In this document: positions 17,820 to 27,206 of the stretch, in pieces
Numbering within the stretch: the first letter of the stretch is position 1
Layout: every line of letters starts with the position of its first letter
Assembly (NCBI RefSeq): GCF_018310695.1
Contig: NZ_JAGXCY010000001.1
Span: 434,001 to 498,000, forward strand
Direction of reading: 5' to 3'
Source of the DNA: Paenibacillus sp. Marseille-Q4541
GTDB taxonomy: Bacteria > Bacillota > Bacilli > Paenibacillales > Paenibacillaceae
DNA: 64,000 bases
Made by a program: the position numbers and the translations under genes
The notes under the pieces: model-generated
Told to the model about the DNA's origin: nothing
Seen by the model: the letters and a program-made list of their open reading frames with translations, nothing else
The model's database searches: none

Positions 17820-18908
17820 TTGCGACACCGTTTACGCTTCAGCCTTATATTGTTCATCTTCTATTTTCTTCTGTTGGCGAATCCCACTTTTTATGTCTAT
17901 GCTGAACCTTCACTTGAAGAAGATAAGATGAACGTACTGCAGAACAGCCTCTCCATCGTGGAGATTGATAACGAAATCAAACGAACCGAGGATCAGCAAG
18001 AACAAAATGTACGAAAACAACAAACACTAGAAGATGAGTTAAAAAAACATAAAGAAGAAATGGCTGTTCACGAAGAACGAGCCGGCTCTATTGTAAGATC
18101 CTATTATATGGGTGAGCGTGATCAACTTCTCCGTATTATTTTAAATTCCAAATCCTTACGCTCCCTTCAGATCGTTGCCAGTTATTACGAGATAATTATA
18201 TCCAGTGACCAAGATACACTTCGTGCTTATCAAAAAAAGTATAAAGAATTAGCAACCACCTCTGCTGAACTGGAACGTAGTGCACAAGAACTTGCTGATC
18301 TAAAACAAAACCTAATATATCAAAGGGAACGTGTTGTTGCGCTCGAAAAAGAAGTAGAAAAAGGGCTCTCTTCAAGTAATCAACGTGAAATCATGGAGAA
18401 ATTGATTGGAGAATTAACTTCCTATTGGAATAACATCGGAATCCACGAAGTAAAAAAATATTTTAATGCACTAGCCGTTGCTATGGAAAACTTGCCGTCA
18501 TATGTACAAAAAGAACCTGGGATCATCTCCATGAATGGCAGCACCTACACCATTCGGATCACCGAGGCTCAGTTAAATGATTTTCTAAGATCACAAAATG
18601 AAATCTTCAACGACTTTTCGTTTCAGTTTACAGATGATTATATTGTTGCATCCGGAAAACGAGATAACCTTGAGCTTGCTGTTCAAGGACATTACACGGT
18701 GATCAATGAACCAGAGAATGGAATTCTTTTTCACGTTGATAAATTAGTTTTCAACCAATTTGAACTCCCTGATACAACACGTAATATGCTTGAACAAGAG
18801 TTTGATCTTGGATTCTATCCTCAGAAGTTAATGTCCTTCATCAAAGCAACAGACGTTTCGACCAAAGAACACACTCTTGAAGTAACGATGGAGCTTTCCT
18901 TAAAATAG
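17820..18908 (+). CDS. Secreted or anchored coiled-coil protein of unknown function
   Basis: 362 residues, start TTG at 17820 after AGGAGGAG. A signal peptide or anchor (about 5-28) is followed by a coiled-coil region (about 35-185) with IVRSYYMGERDQLLRIILNS in its middle. That stretch resembles the spacing of CwlO/PcsB-type coiled-coil domains of peptidoglycan hydrolase partners. The C-terminal half (about 200-360) is an alpha/beta domain I do not recognise; no NlpC/P60 or other catalytic domain is present. It could be a regulator or scaffold of cell-wall hydrolysis, but this is inference from the coiled coil only. It is convergent with the next gene. Confidence 0.8.
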   Translation: MRHRLRFSLILFIFYFLLLANPTFYVYAEPSLEEDKMNVLQNSLSIVEIDNEIKRTEDQQEQNVRKQQTLEDELKKHKEEMAVHEERAGSIVRSYYMGERDQLLRIILNSKSLRSLQIVASYYEIIISSDQDTLRAYQKKYKELATTSAELERSAQELADLKQNLIYQRERVVALEKEVEKGLSSSNQREIMEKLIGELTSYWNNIGIHEVKKYFNALAVAMENLPSYVQKEPGIISMNGSTYTIRITEAQLNDFLRSQNEIFNDFSFQFTDDYIVASGKRDNLELAVQGHYTVINEPENGILFHVDKLVFNQFELPDTTRNMLEQEFDLGFYPQKLMSFIKATDVSTKEHTLEVTMELSLK

Positions 18909-18942
18909 ATCTTCTCACAACTGACTATGCACATGAAGCATC

Positions 18943-20211
18943 TTACTCAGATGCCCCAAATAATCGTTTGATGTGATGTTCATATTCCTTAAATGAAATG
19001 TGACCTTGGACAAATTGTTCAATACTGTCTGCTGCTTTCTGAGACTTTTCAGGATCGGATAAGATACGATCTTGATCCTGAAGTAAGGATTGCTCCACAC
19101 TTTCTTCTAGAGCCTGCAGCGGAATGGCATTTGTTATGTCGCTCATATCAGAAGCTGTATACAGAGATTGATGGACTGGGAGCTTTCCTGAAAGAAGAAA
19201 CCAAGTTTTTGCTGACCCTGGCGATGTGAGTTTCGCAAGAAACTCTAGTATCGCTTCTTTTTGCGTTGACTTCGGAGAAACAACAAAACTGCGTCCCATT
19301 ACAGCAAGTGCCTGGGATTCTACGTCATTATTAATATAGGTAGAAAGTTCTTCCCGGTAAATAGGTAACAAATCAGATAAGGTAATAATTCCTGCTTGAA
19401 AGTCTGGCTTGTCATAGGAGCGTGTATTTCGCTCTGTCTTGATATATGGAAATAATGCTTGAATAGATTGAATCTGCTTTGAAACATTCTCCTCTTCCTC
19501 ATTCGCAACGCGAAACACTTCGGAAGCTTCCGGTACAATCCCTTGGAATTTAAGCCATGAAGCAAAAGCAACCGGATCTTCTCCATCAAAATAGAAAGGT
19601 CTGTCCATCGATTCGTCCCATTCCGCAAGTTGAGACTTCCACTCTTCGGTTGTACTTGTAGATTGAAGTGGCCCAGTACTCGTTTCTTTTGTTCGGTACT
19701 CTGCATACACATAGGGATCCATATCCATAGGGATAGACCAGCGATATCCATTCCACTCTCCCGCCCGAAGTAAAGAATCAAAGGAAGCGCCTGCTGCACC
19801 GTTCCCATCCCCGCCAGTTATCGGACTAGCAAACCCTTTTCTCGCAAACCATTTTATATAGCGATTGTCAATGAGTACGGCATCTGGGCTTTCCCCCATC
19901 ATAAATGCGTTCTTAAATTCAGAATAAAAGTCAGAAGGATCTACATTAGATAAATCGATTTCCATTCCCATTTCTTTTGCTGTATTTTGTGTATGCCTTT
20001 GAAAGGCTGTAAACTCTTCATTATCCATGGATACTAGAACTGAGAGAGGTTTATTTTTCTGTGTGGTTTGGGGAGCAGGAGTTGAAAATAGGTCTGTGAT
20101 GTTGCCTCCATCATCTGTCTTCTGATCTTGGGCAATATCAAGACTCGGTGAAAGTATCGTTAATGACAACAACAAGACAATAAAAAGAATCCAGTGATTT
20201 CTCCGCTTCAA
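18943..20211 (-). CDS. Orphan extracellular solute-binding-like protein
   Basis: 422 residues with an N-terminal hydrophobic segment (about 8-25) and the general layout of family 1 (sugar-type) binding proteins: an early domain with PDAVLIDNRYIKWFARKGFASP, then AFASWLKF and a C-terminal part with PKSTQKEAILEFLAKLTSPG. There is no lipobox cysteine and no permease or ATPase gene nearby, so it is not an ordinary ABC receptor. It could be a membrane-tethered sensor subunit. The start is a real TTG (20211) with AAGGAG eight bases upstream. Confidence 0.72.
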   Translation of the reverse strand: MKRRNHWILFIVLLLSLTILSPSLDIAQDQKTDDGGNITDLFSTPAPQTTQKNKPLSVLVSMDNEEFTAFQRHTQNTAKEMGMEIDLSNVDPSDFYSEFKNAFMMGESPDAVLIDNRYIKWFARKGFASPITGGDGNGAAGASFDSLLRAGEWNGYRWSIPMDMDPYVYAEYRTKETSTGPLQSTSTTEEWKSQLAEWDESMDRPFYFDGEDPVAFASWLKFQGIVPEASEVFRVANEEEENVSKQIQSIQALFPYIKTERNTRSYDKPDFQAGIITLSDLLPIYREELSTYINNDVESQALAVMGRSFVVSPKSTQKEAILEFLAKLTSPGSAKTWFLLSGKLPVHQSLYTASDMSDITNAIPLQALEESVEQSLLQDQDRILSDPEKSQKAADSIEQFVQGHISFKEYEHHIKRLFGASE

Positions 20212-20333
20212 GATTCATGCTCCTTCCCACGTAACTAAACAACTTCATTCTACCAACTATTGTAACAAATCGGTAGGCCTCTTGTCCTACATCCTCTCTA
20301 TATTTCTTGTCTTTAGTTCTTCTCTAGTCAAAC

Positions 20334-20363
20334 AAAAAGAACCGGAACATAAGTCCGGTTCTT
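20334..20363 (-). terminator. Terminator after the PIN-PhoH gene
   Basis: AAGAACCGGA / TCCGGTTCTT hairpin followed by TTTT on minus. Confidence 0.9.
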
Positions 20364-20436
20364 GAATTTCGGCTTACCTATGAAAATGGACCAAAGAAAC
20401 TTCTGTTTCCCGGGAAATAAATACGTATAGCAAGCC

Positions 20437-21768
20437 TTATAGTAAATCGGCAGCTAACTGCGCAAGCTTGGATCGTTCTCCTTTTTCCAGCATAATGTGT
20501 CCGCTAATTCCTTCCTGCCGAAAACGTTCAACGATATAGGTAAGTCCATTACTTGATGAATCAAGATAAGGATGATCGATTTGTTCCGGATCTCCCATAA
20601 GAATAATTTTACTGCCTTCTCCTACACGAGATACGATCGTCTTTACTTCATGTCTTGACAAATTCTGAGCCTCGTCGATAATAATGAACTGCCCTGGTAT
20701 AGATCTTCCCCGAATATAGGTCAAAGCCTCCACCTGTATGCTGCCAAGTCCCATCAAAATTTTATCAATATCTCCTGCTTTTTTTGTGTCAAACAAAAAC
20801 TCAAGATTATCGTAGATAGGCTGCATCCAGGGACGAAGTTTCTCCTCTTTCTCACCCGGAAGATAACCTATATCTTTCCCCATCGGTACGACAGGTCTTG
20901 CAATGAGAAGTTTCTTGAATTTATGATCATCTTCGACCTTAAGCAAACCAGCTGCCAGGGCCAGTAACGTTTTCCCAGTGCCTGCTTTCCCTGTAATGGT
21001 CACGAGTGGAATATCATCATTAAGTAAAAGTTCGAGTGCCATTCTCTGCTGGGCATTTCTCGCAACAATTCCCCAAACAGGGTCATTACTTAAATACAGA
21101 GGCTCCATTTTAGTACCCTCTTGATTCACTTTCAGTAAAGCTGACTTCCCCGTACCCATCTCATCCTTTAGAATGACAAACTCATGAGGGTATAAGGAGT
21201 ATGGTAACTGTAAAGGTTTGATAGGTAGAAAACGATAAGTATAAAATTCATCAATAACCGATGGATGGACTTTGATTGTAGAATAACCTGGATACAATTC
21301 ACTAGGATCGGCGGTACGGTCCGATAAATAATCTTGTGTATATAAACCAAGTACATCTGCTTTTATGCGAACCAGTACATCTTTACTTACGAGAACAACT
21401 TGATCCGCTTCCTCCTTTTCTTGCTCTTCGAGGTGATAATTCAGCGCGACTGCCAAAATACGATTATCGTTAGTTACTTCCCCAAACATTTCCTGTACTC
21501 TTACAAAGCTGCGATGATTAAGTTCGACTTTCAAACTACCGCCGTCTGGCAAAGGTACTCCACTGTGTAGATGCCCAATTTCCCTTAACCCGTCTAATAA
21601 ACGCGATACATATCTTGCATTGCGTCCAATTTCGTCCGCATTTCGCTTCTTCGAGTCAATTTCCTCTAAGACGACTGCTGGAATGACGACCTCATGCTCA
21701 TCAAAAGCATATATGGCGCCCGGGTCATGAAGCAGCACATTCGTATCCAATACAAAAATTTTTTTCAT
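20437..21768 (-). CDS. PIN-domain PhoH-family ATPase (YlaK type)
   Basis: 443 residues from ATG 21768 (GGAGGGG eight bases upstream). An N-terminal PIN nuclease-like domain starts FVLDTNVLLHDP with acidic residues typical of the fold (about 1-150). A PhoH ATPase domain follows, with Walker A TGKAGTGKT (about 259-267), Walker B QFIIIDEAQN and the GEGSKIILMGD sensor motif. Members are thought to be RNA helicase/RNase-like proteins; the exact substrate is unknown. A second, PIN-less PhoH is encoded at 50665-51636. A short leader unit with its own promoter and terminator lies upstream and may attenuate this gene. Confidence 0.92.
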   Translation of the reverse strand: MKKIFVLDTNVLLHDPGAIYAFDEHEVVIPAVVLEEIDSKKRNADEIGRNARYVSRLLDGLREIGHLHSGVPLPDGGSLKVELNHRSFVRVQEMFGEVTNDNRILAVALNYHLEEQEKEEADQVVLVSKDVLVRIKADVLGLYTQDYLSDRTADPSELYPGYSTIKVHPSVIDEFYTYRFLPIKPLQLPYSLYPHEFVILKDEMGTGKSALLKVNQEGTKMEPLYLSNDPVWGIVARNAQQRMALELLLNDDIPLVTITGKAGTGKTLLALAAGLLKVEDDHKFKKLLIARPVVPMGKDIGYLPGEKEEKLRPWMQPIYDNLEFLFDTKKAGDIDKILMGLGSIQVEALTYIRGRSIPGQFIIIDEAQNLSRHEVKTIVSRVGEGSKIILMGDPEQIDHPYLDSSSNGLTYIVERFRQEGISGHIMLEKGERSKLAQLAADLL

Positions 21769-21918
21769 TGGTATCCCCTCCAAGGCGGCGTCTTTTAAGC
21801 ACAGCTAGAGCAAGCTTTATAGCAGCGGTAAGGACAATCATGCATCCCATATCTAAATGTATTCGTTCAGGAGCAAATAATTGTTCATTTTCCTGAAAAT
21901 ATCCTTGGAATACCCATT

Positions 21919-22056
21919 TTAATATGAAATGTGTCTTGTCAGACCACACAAAAAACCCAGTGAACGAAATTCACTGGGTTTAAAATCATGACAAAGCAAT
22001 CTGCCTGCCATACTATTCAATTTAGGTCGTGCAAAACAGGGATTTTCTTTGAACAT
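21919..22056 (-). CDS. Possible 45-residue leader ORF upstream of the PIN-PhoH gene
   Basis: ATG at 22056 follows AGGAGG by nine bases and encodes 45 residues beginning MFKENPCFARPKLNS and ending GLTRHISY. A strong terminator hairpin (21951-21980) lies inside the frame, so a terminated transcript would stop before the stop codon. It could therefore be a leader peptide of an attenuator, a small protein made only from readthrough transcripts, or a chance frame on a small RNA. I do not recognise the peptide. It ends about 150 bases before the PIN-PhoH start. Confidence 0.4.
   Translation of the reverse strand: MFKENPCFARPKLNSMAGRLLCHDFKPSEFRSLGFLCGLTRHISY
21951..21980 (-). terminator. Terminator or attenuator upstream of the PIN-PhoH gene
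   Basis: AACCCAGTGAA, loop TTTCG, TTCACTGGGTT: an 11-pair perfect stem followed by TTTTG on minus. It lies within the possible leader ORF and between a promoter and the PIN-PhoH gene. Confidence 0.85.
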
Positions 22057-22101
22057 AGACAAAGACCTCCTGAACGACTCGCATCTATGGGATACACCCA
22101 C

Positions 22102-22129
22102 ATTATAGCATGGACTTCTTCAATGTAAA
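22102..22129 (-). promoter_or_regulatory. SigA-type promoter of the leader unit
   Basis: TTTACA (22124-22129), 16-base spacer, perfect TATAAT (22102-22107). The expected transcript to the terminator would be roughly 140-150 bases. Confidence 0.7.
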
Positions 22130-22147
22130 ACTAGCGTTCCTCATATT

Positions 22148-23218
22148 TTATTTTCCAGAAGTTGTTTCTGATGAAATATGATTACCAGCAAGTTCCTGAG
22201 CGAGAGCTTCCTTCGCTTTGCTTAACTCTCCCTCATTAATATATACATAAGGACTATTCCAAGTTCCTGTCACAGGTACAAAATTCACGTTCTCTTTTGA
22301 CATATCCCAGTAAGCCGCTATAAAATTTTTCATTTGTTCGCTTTCCACCGTAGTGGTCATATTATCACTCACTGCATTAACCACTTTCCCAATCTTCGTT
22401 ACGCCACCAAGTGATTTCATCTGATCAAGCATAGAATGCAACACTTCATTTTGACGCTGATTACGAGAGAAGTCGTCTGAAGCTGGTGTTTGCGGATCAC
22501 AATTCGATTTCCGATAGCGAACATAATCGAGCGCCTCATCTCCATCCAGATGCTGTGGTCCTTTGGTTATATTAATTTTTGTTCCGTCTGCAGTATCGTT
22601 ATAACACATGTTTTGCGTTGCATTTACATCCACACCACCAAGTGCATCCACCGCATCTGTAAAGCCTTTAAAGTTTAGAACAGTAACGTAATCAATGTTC
22701 ACATCCAAGTATTTACTAAGCATAACACGCATTTCTTCTTCTGCTTTCACTCCGGATTCTTTTTCCGCAGTCTTAAATCGCGGATAATAGGAATTCAGCT
22801 TCCGCTGAGAATATCCATCTAACTTAATAAGGGTATCTCTTGGCAATGACACTAGCGTAACCGAGTCAGTTTTGGGATTCATTGAAGCAACCATAACTAC
22901 ATCCGTAAGATGTGTTTTGGTCTCTTCACGGTAATCTGTACCGAGAATTAACATCGTCAATGGTTTTACCTTAGCCGAATCCTCAGCAGCAACGGGGGAA
23001 TTATTCCCTGTATCGATTACATTATTAAATAGCATGTATAAATAGCCGATACCTGCTACCACACCAAGAATAACAAGAATCATAACAATTTTCATGAACT
23101 TATGAAAAGGACTTTTCCTTTTCTTCTTATTTGACTGGTCTACTTTCTTTTTAGACGGTGATTTTTTGTTCTTATCTCCTCGATCTCTAGGAGGAAGTCC
23201 ATTAGAGCCCATATTCAT
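22148..23218 (-). CDS. LytR-CpsA-Psr family cell-wall polymer ligase
   Basis: 356 residues: a Lys/Ser-rich cytoplasmic tail (1-40), one transmembrane helix (about 43-65) and an extracellular LCP domain (about 85-330). Hallmarks include LILGTDYREETKTHLTDVV, SLPRDTLIKLDGY, ALGGVDVNAT and ALDYVRYRK with its arginines for pyrophosphate binding. LCP enzymes transfer teichoic acids or related polymers from lipid carriers to peptidoglycan. ATG 23218 follows AAAGGTG by eight bases; possible TTGATA/TAATAT promoter upstream. No teichoic acid genes lie beside it. Confidence 0.93.
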   Translation of the reverse strand: MNMGSNGLPPRDRGDKNKKSPSKKKVDQSNKKKRKSPFHKFMKIVMILVILGVVAGIGYLYMLFNNVIDTGNNSPVAAEDSAKVKPLTMLILGTDYREETKTHLTDVVMVASMNPKTDSVTLVSLPRDTLIKLDGYSQRKLNSYYPRFKTAEKESGVKAEEEMRVMLSKYLDVNIDYVTVLNFKGFTDAVDALGGVDVNATQNMCYNDTADGTKINITKGPQHLDGDEALDYVRYRKSNCDPQTPASDDFSRNQRQNEVLHSMLDQMKSLGGVTKIGKVVNAVSDNMTTTVESEQMKNFIAAYWDMSKENVNFVPVTGTWNSPYVYINEGELSKAKEALAQELAGNHISSETTSGK

Positions 23219-23312
23219 TTTCTCAACACCTTTACCTTTTCTAACGTTCTGCCTTCTACTTATATTACCGCTTTTTGTCGGTTTGTATCAAATCTTTAGA
23301 ATTCGTCCCTTT

Positions 23313-23348
23313 AAAAAAGGAGAAGACCGCACAAATGGCGGCCTCTCC
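23313..23348 (-). terminator. Terminator after ylaH
   Basis: Minus-strand hairpin GGAGAGGCCGC / GCGGTCTTCTCC, 7-base loop, followed by six T. It closes the typA-ylaH region. Confidence 0.88.
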
Positions 23349-23415
23349 AGGTGAAAATTATGAAATTGGACACAGTATTATACTTTATCCAATGAATATG
23401 ATTACTCTTTTACCA

Positions 23416-23718
23416 TTACATCTTGCCTGTATGTCCAGTTGCTTCCGCCTTTTTCTTCTGGCGTCCTTCAACGAAATAACGAATTCGAACAAGAAGCATC
23501 AGTCCCACAGCTACTAGCAAGCACTGTATAATTGGTAATTTATCAATCTGGAAAACGAGAAGCATGAAAGCACCTATGGCCATAAAGATGTACAGTAATA
23601 TCTCTTTGAATAACGACATTTTCTGCTGTGGACGAAATACTTTGTTATAGACATACGTGATCAATACAAAAATAACCACATAGCTTATGATCGGGTGTGA
23701 CGCTAACCATGCTTGCAT
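23416..23718 (-). CDS. ylaH: YlaH-like membrane protein
   Basis: 100 residues with three hydrophobic helices (about 9-27, 38-57 and 61-80) and a basic C-terminus. The sequence start (WLASHPIISYVVIFVLITYVY) and position right after typA match the YlaH family of Bacilli, of unknown function. Its start follows typA by about 57 bases, and the terminator at 23313 suggests cotranscription with typA. Confidence 0.8.
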   Translation of the reverse strand: MQAWLASHPIISYVVIFVLITYVYNKVFRPQQKMSLFKEILLYIFMAIGAFMLLVFQIDKLPIIQCLLVAVGLMLLVRIRYFVEGRQKKKAEATGHTGKM

Positions 23719-23774
23719 GGCGAGTCAGCTCCTTTCGATTTCACGCTCTCTTTTCCTATTATAAAATACGAACC

Positions 23775-25616
23775 TTATGAATTAGCTTGAGCCATTTTAC
23801 GTTGTTTCTCTGCACGTTCGCGCTCACTCTTATTCAGAATTTTCTTACGAAGACGAACTGATTTTGGTGTGATCTCACAATATTCATCATCATTCAAATA
23901 TTCAAGAGCTTGCTCAAGAGAGAAAATAACCGGAGTTTTCATTTTAACTGTGTCGTCTTTAGATGCAGAACGAACGTTAGTCAATTGTTTCTCCTTACAG
24001 ATGTTCACGACGATGTCGTTGTCACGGTTGTGTTCACCAACGATCATACCTTCGTATACTTCGGTTCCTGGCTCAAGGAACAACGATCCGCGATCCTCTA
24101 CTCCAATCATACCGTAGAAAGTAGATACTCCGTTCTCACTGGATACGAGTACGCCTTGGTGACGTCCACCAACTTGACCACCTACGAGTGGACCATAGCT
24201 GTCAAATGCGTTATTCATTACACCGTAACCACGAGTAAGAGTCAGGAAGTTCGTACGGTAACCAATCAATCCACGTGCTGGAATGAGGAACTCAAGACGA
24301 ACTTGACCGTTACCGGAGTTCACCATGTTCACCATTTCTGCTTTACGTGATCCAAGACTTTCCATAACAGCTCCCATGCTATCTTCTGGAATGTCAATCA
24401 GAAGACGCTCAATCGGCTCCATTTTCTTACCGTCAACTTCTTTGATGATTACTTCCGGTTTGGATACGGCAAGCTCATATCCTTCACGGCGCATGTTCTC
24501 AATCAGGATACTAAGGTGAAGTTCACCACGTCCAGAAACAACATATGCATCTGGGCTGTCTGTTTCTTCTACACGAAGACTCACATCTGTTTCAAGTTCT
24601 TTGAAAAGACGATCACGAAGTCTACGGGAAGTAACCCATTTACCTTCACGGCCAGCAAAAGGACTCGTGTTAACGAGGAACGTCATTTGCAGTGTAGGCT
24701 CATCAATTTTTAGAACTGGCAAAGCTTCAGGGTTATTAGGATCAGCAATAGTTTCACCGATGTTAATATCTTTAATTCCGGCAATAGCAACGATGTCACC
24801 TGCGCCAGCTTCAGCTACTTCTACACGTTTTAAGCCTTGGAAACCAAACAATTTCTCGATACGAGCAGATTTAGTTCCTCCATCGCGAAGCATAACCGTA
24901 ACAGGTTGTCCTTGTTTGATAACGCCACGGTTTACACGACCAATAGCGATACGGCCAAGATACTCATTGTAGTCCATCAAAGTAACGAGGAATTGAAGGG
25001 GTTCTTCCACACTTTCTGTTGGGTGAGGAATGTGATCTACGATTGTTTCGTACAAGCTCATCATGTTCTCGTCTTGTTTCTCTGGGTCAAGACTAGAAGT
25101 ACCATTCAAAGCGGAAGCATACACAACTGGGAAGTCGAGTTGCTCGTCATTTGCACCTAGTTCAATAAACAGGTCAAGGACTTCATCAATAACTTCAGAC
25201 GGGCGTGCAGCCGGACGGTCGATTTTATTTACGACTACGATCGGAGTGAGGTTATGCTCAAGTGCTTTACGAAGTACGAACTTCGTTTGCGGCATACATC
25301 CTTCATAAGCATCAACTACCAAAAGTACACCATCAACCATTTTCATAATCCGTTCCACTTCTCCACCGAAGTCGGCGTGTCCTGGAGTATCCACAATGTT
25401 GATGAGGAAATCTTTATAGTTGATTGCAGTATTTTTAGCTAGTATGGTAATCCCGCGTTCCCGTTCTAGGTCGTTAGAGTCCATAGCGCGTTCTTGTACA
25501 GCCTCGTGATCGCGGTATGTTCCGGATTGTTGAAGCAACTTGTCGACTAGGGTTGTTTTGCCGTGGTCAACGTGGGCAATAATCGCAATATTGCGAAGGT
25601 TCTCTCTTACATGCAT
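23775..25616 (-). CDS. typA: Ribosome-binding GTPase TypA/BipA
   Basis: 613 residues from ATG 25616. Motifs: G1 [10 protein letters not shown] (about 14-23), the effector region RERGITI, G3 DTPGHADF, G4 NKIDRP, then EF-G-like domains III and V and the BipA-specific C-terminal domain. BipA is an EF-G-like translation GTPase that aids 50S assembly, chiefly at low temperature or under stress. A longer frame to TTG 25646 has no better ribosome site; the ribosome site of the chosen start is weak. Confidence 0.96.
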   Translation of the reverse strand: MHVRENLRNIAIIAHVDHGKTTLVDKLLQQSGTYRDHEAVQERAMDSNDLERERGITILAKNTAINYKDFLINIVDTPGHADFGGEVERIMKMVDGVLLVVDAYEGCMPQTKFVLRKALEHNLTPIVVVNKIDRPAARPSEVIDEVLDLFIELGANDEQLDFPVVYASALNGTSSLDPEKQDENMMSLYETIVDHIPHPTESVEEPLQFLVTLMDYNEYLGRIAIGRVNRGVIKQGQPVTVMLRDGGTKSARIEKLFGFQGLKRVEVAEAGAGDIVAIAGIKDINIGETIADPNNPEALPVLKIDEPTLQMTFLVNTSPFAGREGKWVTSRRLRDRLFKELETDVSLRVEETDSPDAYVVSGRGELHLSILIENMRREGYELAVSKPEVIIKEVDGKKMEPIERLLIDIPEDSMGAVMESLGSRKAEMVNMVNSGNGQVRLEFLIPARGLIGYRTNFLTLTRGYGVMNNAFDSYGPLVGGQVGGRHQGVLVSSENGVSTFYGMIGVEDRGSLFLEPGTEVYEGMIVGEHNRDNDIVVNICKEKQLTNVRSASKDDTVKMKTPVIFSLEQALEYLNDDEYCEITPKSVRLRKKILNKSERERAEKQRKMAQANS

Positions 25617-25763
25617 GGTTTGTATCCATATCCTTTCCAAAATCAATTCTATTTGTAAATAAAAACGGAATGCTCAACAAAAGAAGCGCCGGATCATCCA
25701 GGCGCACTTATATCCACTTATATCCCTTATATTATAGACTAATTTCGTCAAAAATCAAGTATC

Positions 25764-26261
25764 TTATCGAAATCTACGATTAGGTTTGGGTCTGCCAAAG
25801 ATAAGCCAAATGCCAGCAAAGATAAGAAGGGCAGCAAATACATAGATAAATCCGGTAGTAAGCAGTGTAACAAATAACAAGACGATGGAAACAGCAAGCG
25901 AAATAATGGATATAGAATAGATCATTGCCGGTCTCGGATACTCAAACAACGCGTACTCGAACAAACCTAGCGCTATACCAAACAGAAAAACGGGCCATAA
26001 ATAGACAAGAAGATGCCAACCAGATAAATTGCAGATGAGGAACAAAATTCCGTAAACTGTAAATAGTCCTGCTGGAATAAGTATTGTAGCACTCGTTTTT
26101 CTCATGAAGTAATAAAGATGCAGTAAAATCCCGGGTACTAGCAACACAAGCGGCCAAAAAGTCCGACCTATATAACCAAATATGCCCAGTTTACCCAACA
26201 AAATAACAAGACCTGCTACCGCAATAAAAATACCGATAGCACGTTCATTTCTCCCATTCAC
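25764..26261 (-). CDS. Polytopic membrane protein resembling the LiaF/DUF5668 transmembrane region
   Basis: 165 residues, almost entirely five to six hydrophobic helices with a short basic C-terminus (FGRPKPNRRFR). The opening GIFIAVAGLVILLGKLGIF and FWPLVLLVPGILL resemble the transmembrane half of LiaF-like stress-response proteins, but the soluble C-terminal domain is missing. Start GTG 26261 with GAGGTG eight bases upstream. Two palindromes lie 60-95 bases upstream. Function unknown. Confidence 0.68.
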   Translation of the reverse strand: MNGRNERAIGIFIAVAGLVILLGKLGIFGYIGRTFWPLVLLVPGILLHLYYFMRKTSATILIPAGLFTVYGILFLICNLSGWHLLVYLWPVFLFGIALGLFEYALFEYPRPAMIYSISIISLAVSIVLLFVTLLTTGFIYVFAALLIFAGIWLIFGRPKPNRRFR

Positions 26262-26320
26262 TATCCTTTCACCTCATCCATAAAAATTTATATATGTTAT
26301 ATCCGTATTACTAAAATTCC

Positions 26321-26356
26321 TTGTAACAAATTTACAAAACCAAGTTACTAAGTAAC
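26321..26356. promoter_or_regulatory. Two adjacent palindromes, candidate operator
   Basis: TTGTAACAAATTTACAA (26321-26337, 6-base arms) and GTTACTAAGTAAC (26344-26356, 5-base arms) lie in the otherwise empty gap upstream of the membrane gene at 26261. They look like binding sites of a dimeric repressor; which one is unknown. Confidence 0.45.
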
Positions 26357-26471
26357 TAATATCTATGTATAGTTTATCCTATGTTTTTACAAAAAACTAC
26401 TCTGTTTGCTAATTCCGTTATTGTGCTTACATATCAATGTTCAATCTGCCTATTTTCTATTAAAAAATAAA

Positions 26472-26495
26472 TAAAAACCGGCAATATTTGCCGGT
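26472..26495 (-). terminator. Terminator of the minus-strand terC gene
   Basis: ACCGGCAAATATTGCCGGT hairpin followed by TTTTATTT on minus. Confidence 0.85.
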
Positions 26496-26530
26496 AATCT
26501 CAATGATTCTACTATAAACAAATGCAAAAA

Positions 26531-27190
26531 TTATACACGGTAGTGCGTCAGTTTACGGAAAGCACCACTAATAATAATACATACCGCGAATATAGCAGGT
26601 ATTAGTCCCTGATAACCCAATAAAAATTGCTGTAGCCAGATGCCGAGTTTCGGATCTCGTAACAGCATCTCACCTGCTGTATAGGCTAAAATTGCTGAGC
26701 CTGCAAATACCAAAATCGGATAACGTTGCAGCAGCTTGACTATGATCCCACTCCCCCACACTACAATAGGAATACTAATCGCAATGCCTATGACAATAAG
26801 GGCGAGGTCACCGTCTGCAATTGCTGCAATCGCCAGGACATTATCAAGACTCATCACAAAATCCGCGACTAGAATAGTTTGAATTGCACTCCATAACGTG
26901 GAAGATTCTCGTACATGTACCTCTTCCGTATCTTCAAAAAGCAGCTTGAATGCAATATATAGAAGCATCAGGCCCCCAGCTGCTTGGATATACGGAATTC
27001 CGAGAATAAGTACAGCTACAAAGGTTAAGATACATCTCAGCAATACTGCGCCAAAGGCGCCCCACCAGACAGCTTGTCTTCTCCTGTGTACCGGCAAATT
27101 ACGACTTGCCATTGCAATAACCACTGCGTTATCACCGCTAAGCACAAGATTGATCATAAGTATTTGTGCTAGCAACCATAGCTCTTCCAT
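26531..27190 (-). CDS. TerC-family membrane protein (copy 1)
   Basis: 219 residues, about seven transmembrane helices. The family signature LVLSGDNAVVIAMASRNLP at about 15-33 and the second acidic motif FVMSLDNVLAIAA place conserved Asp residues in the membrane. Relatives of the YjbE/YkoY type export manganese, in some cases supplying exported metalloproteins. ATG 27190 follows GGGGGTG by about ten bases. It is divergent from a second terC (27324-28010) across a 133-base gap with inverted repeats. Confidence 0.9.
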   Translation of the reverse strand: MEELWLLAQILMINLVLSGDNAVVIAMASRNLPVHRRRQAVWWGAFGAVLLRCILTFVAVLILGIPYIQAAGGLMLLYIAFKLLFEDTEEVHVRESSTLWSAIQTILVADFVMSLDNVLAIAAIADGDLALIVIGIAISIPIVVWGSGIIVKLLQRYPILVFAGSAILAYTAGEMLLRDPKLGIWLQQFLLGYQGLIPAIFAVCIIISGAFRKLTHYRV

Positions 27191-27206
27191 ACCTTACGAA
27201 CACCCC

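Noticed and set aside
24325..25442. Several plus frames over typA
   Set aside because: Shadows of the conserved GTPase frame.
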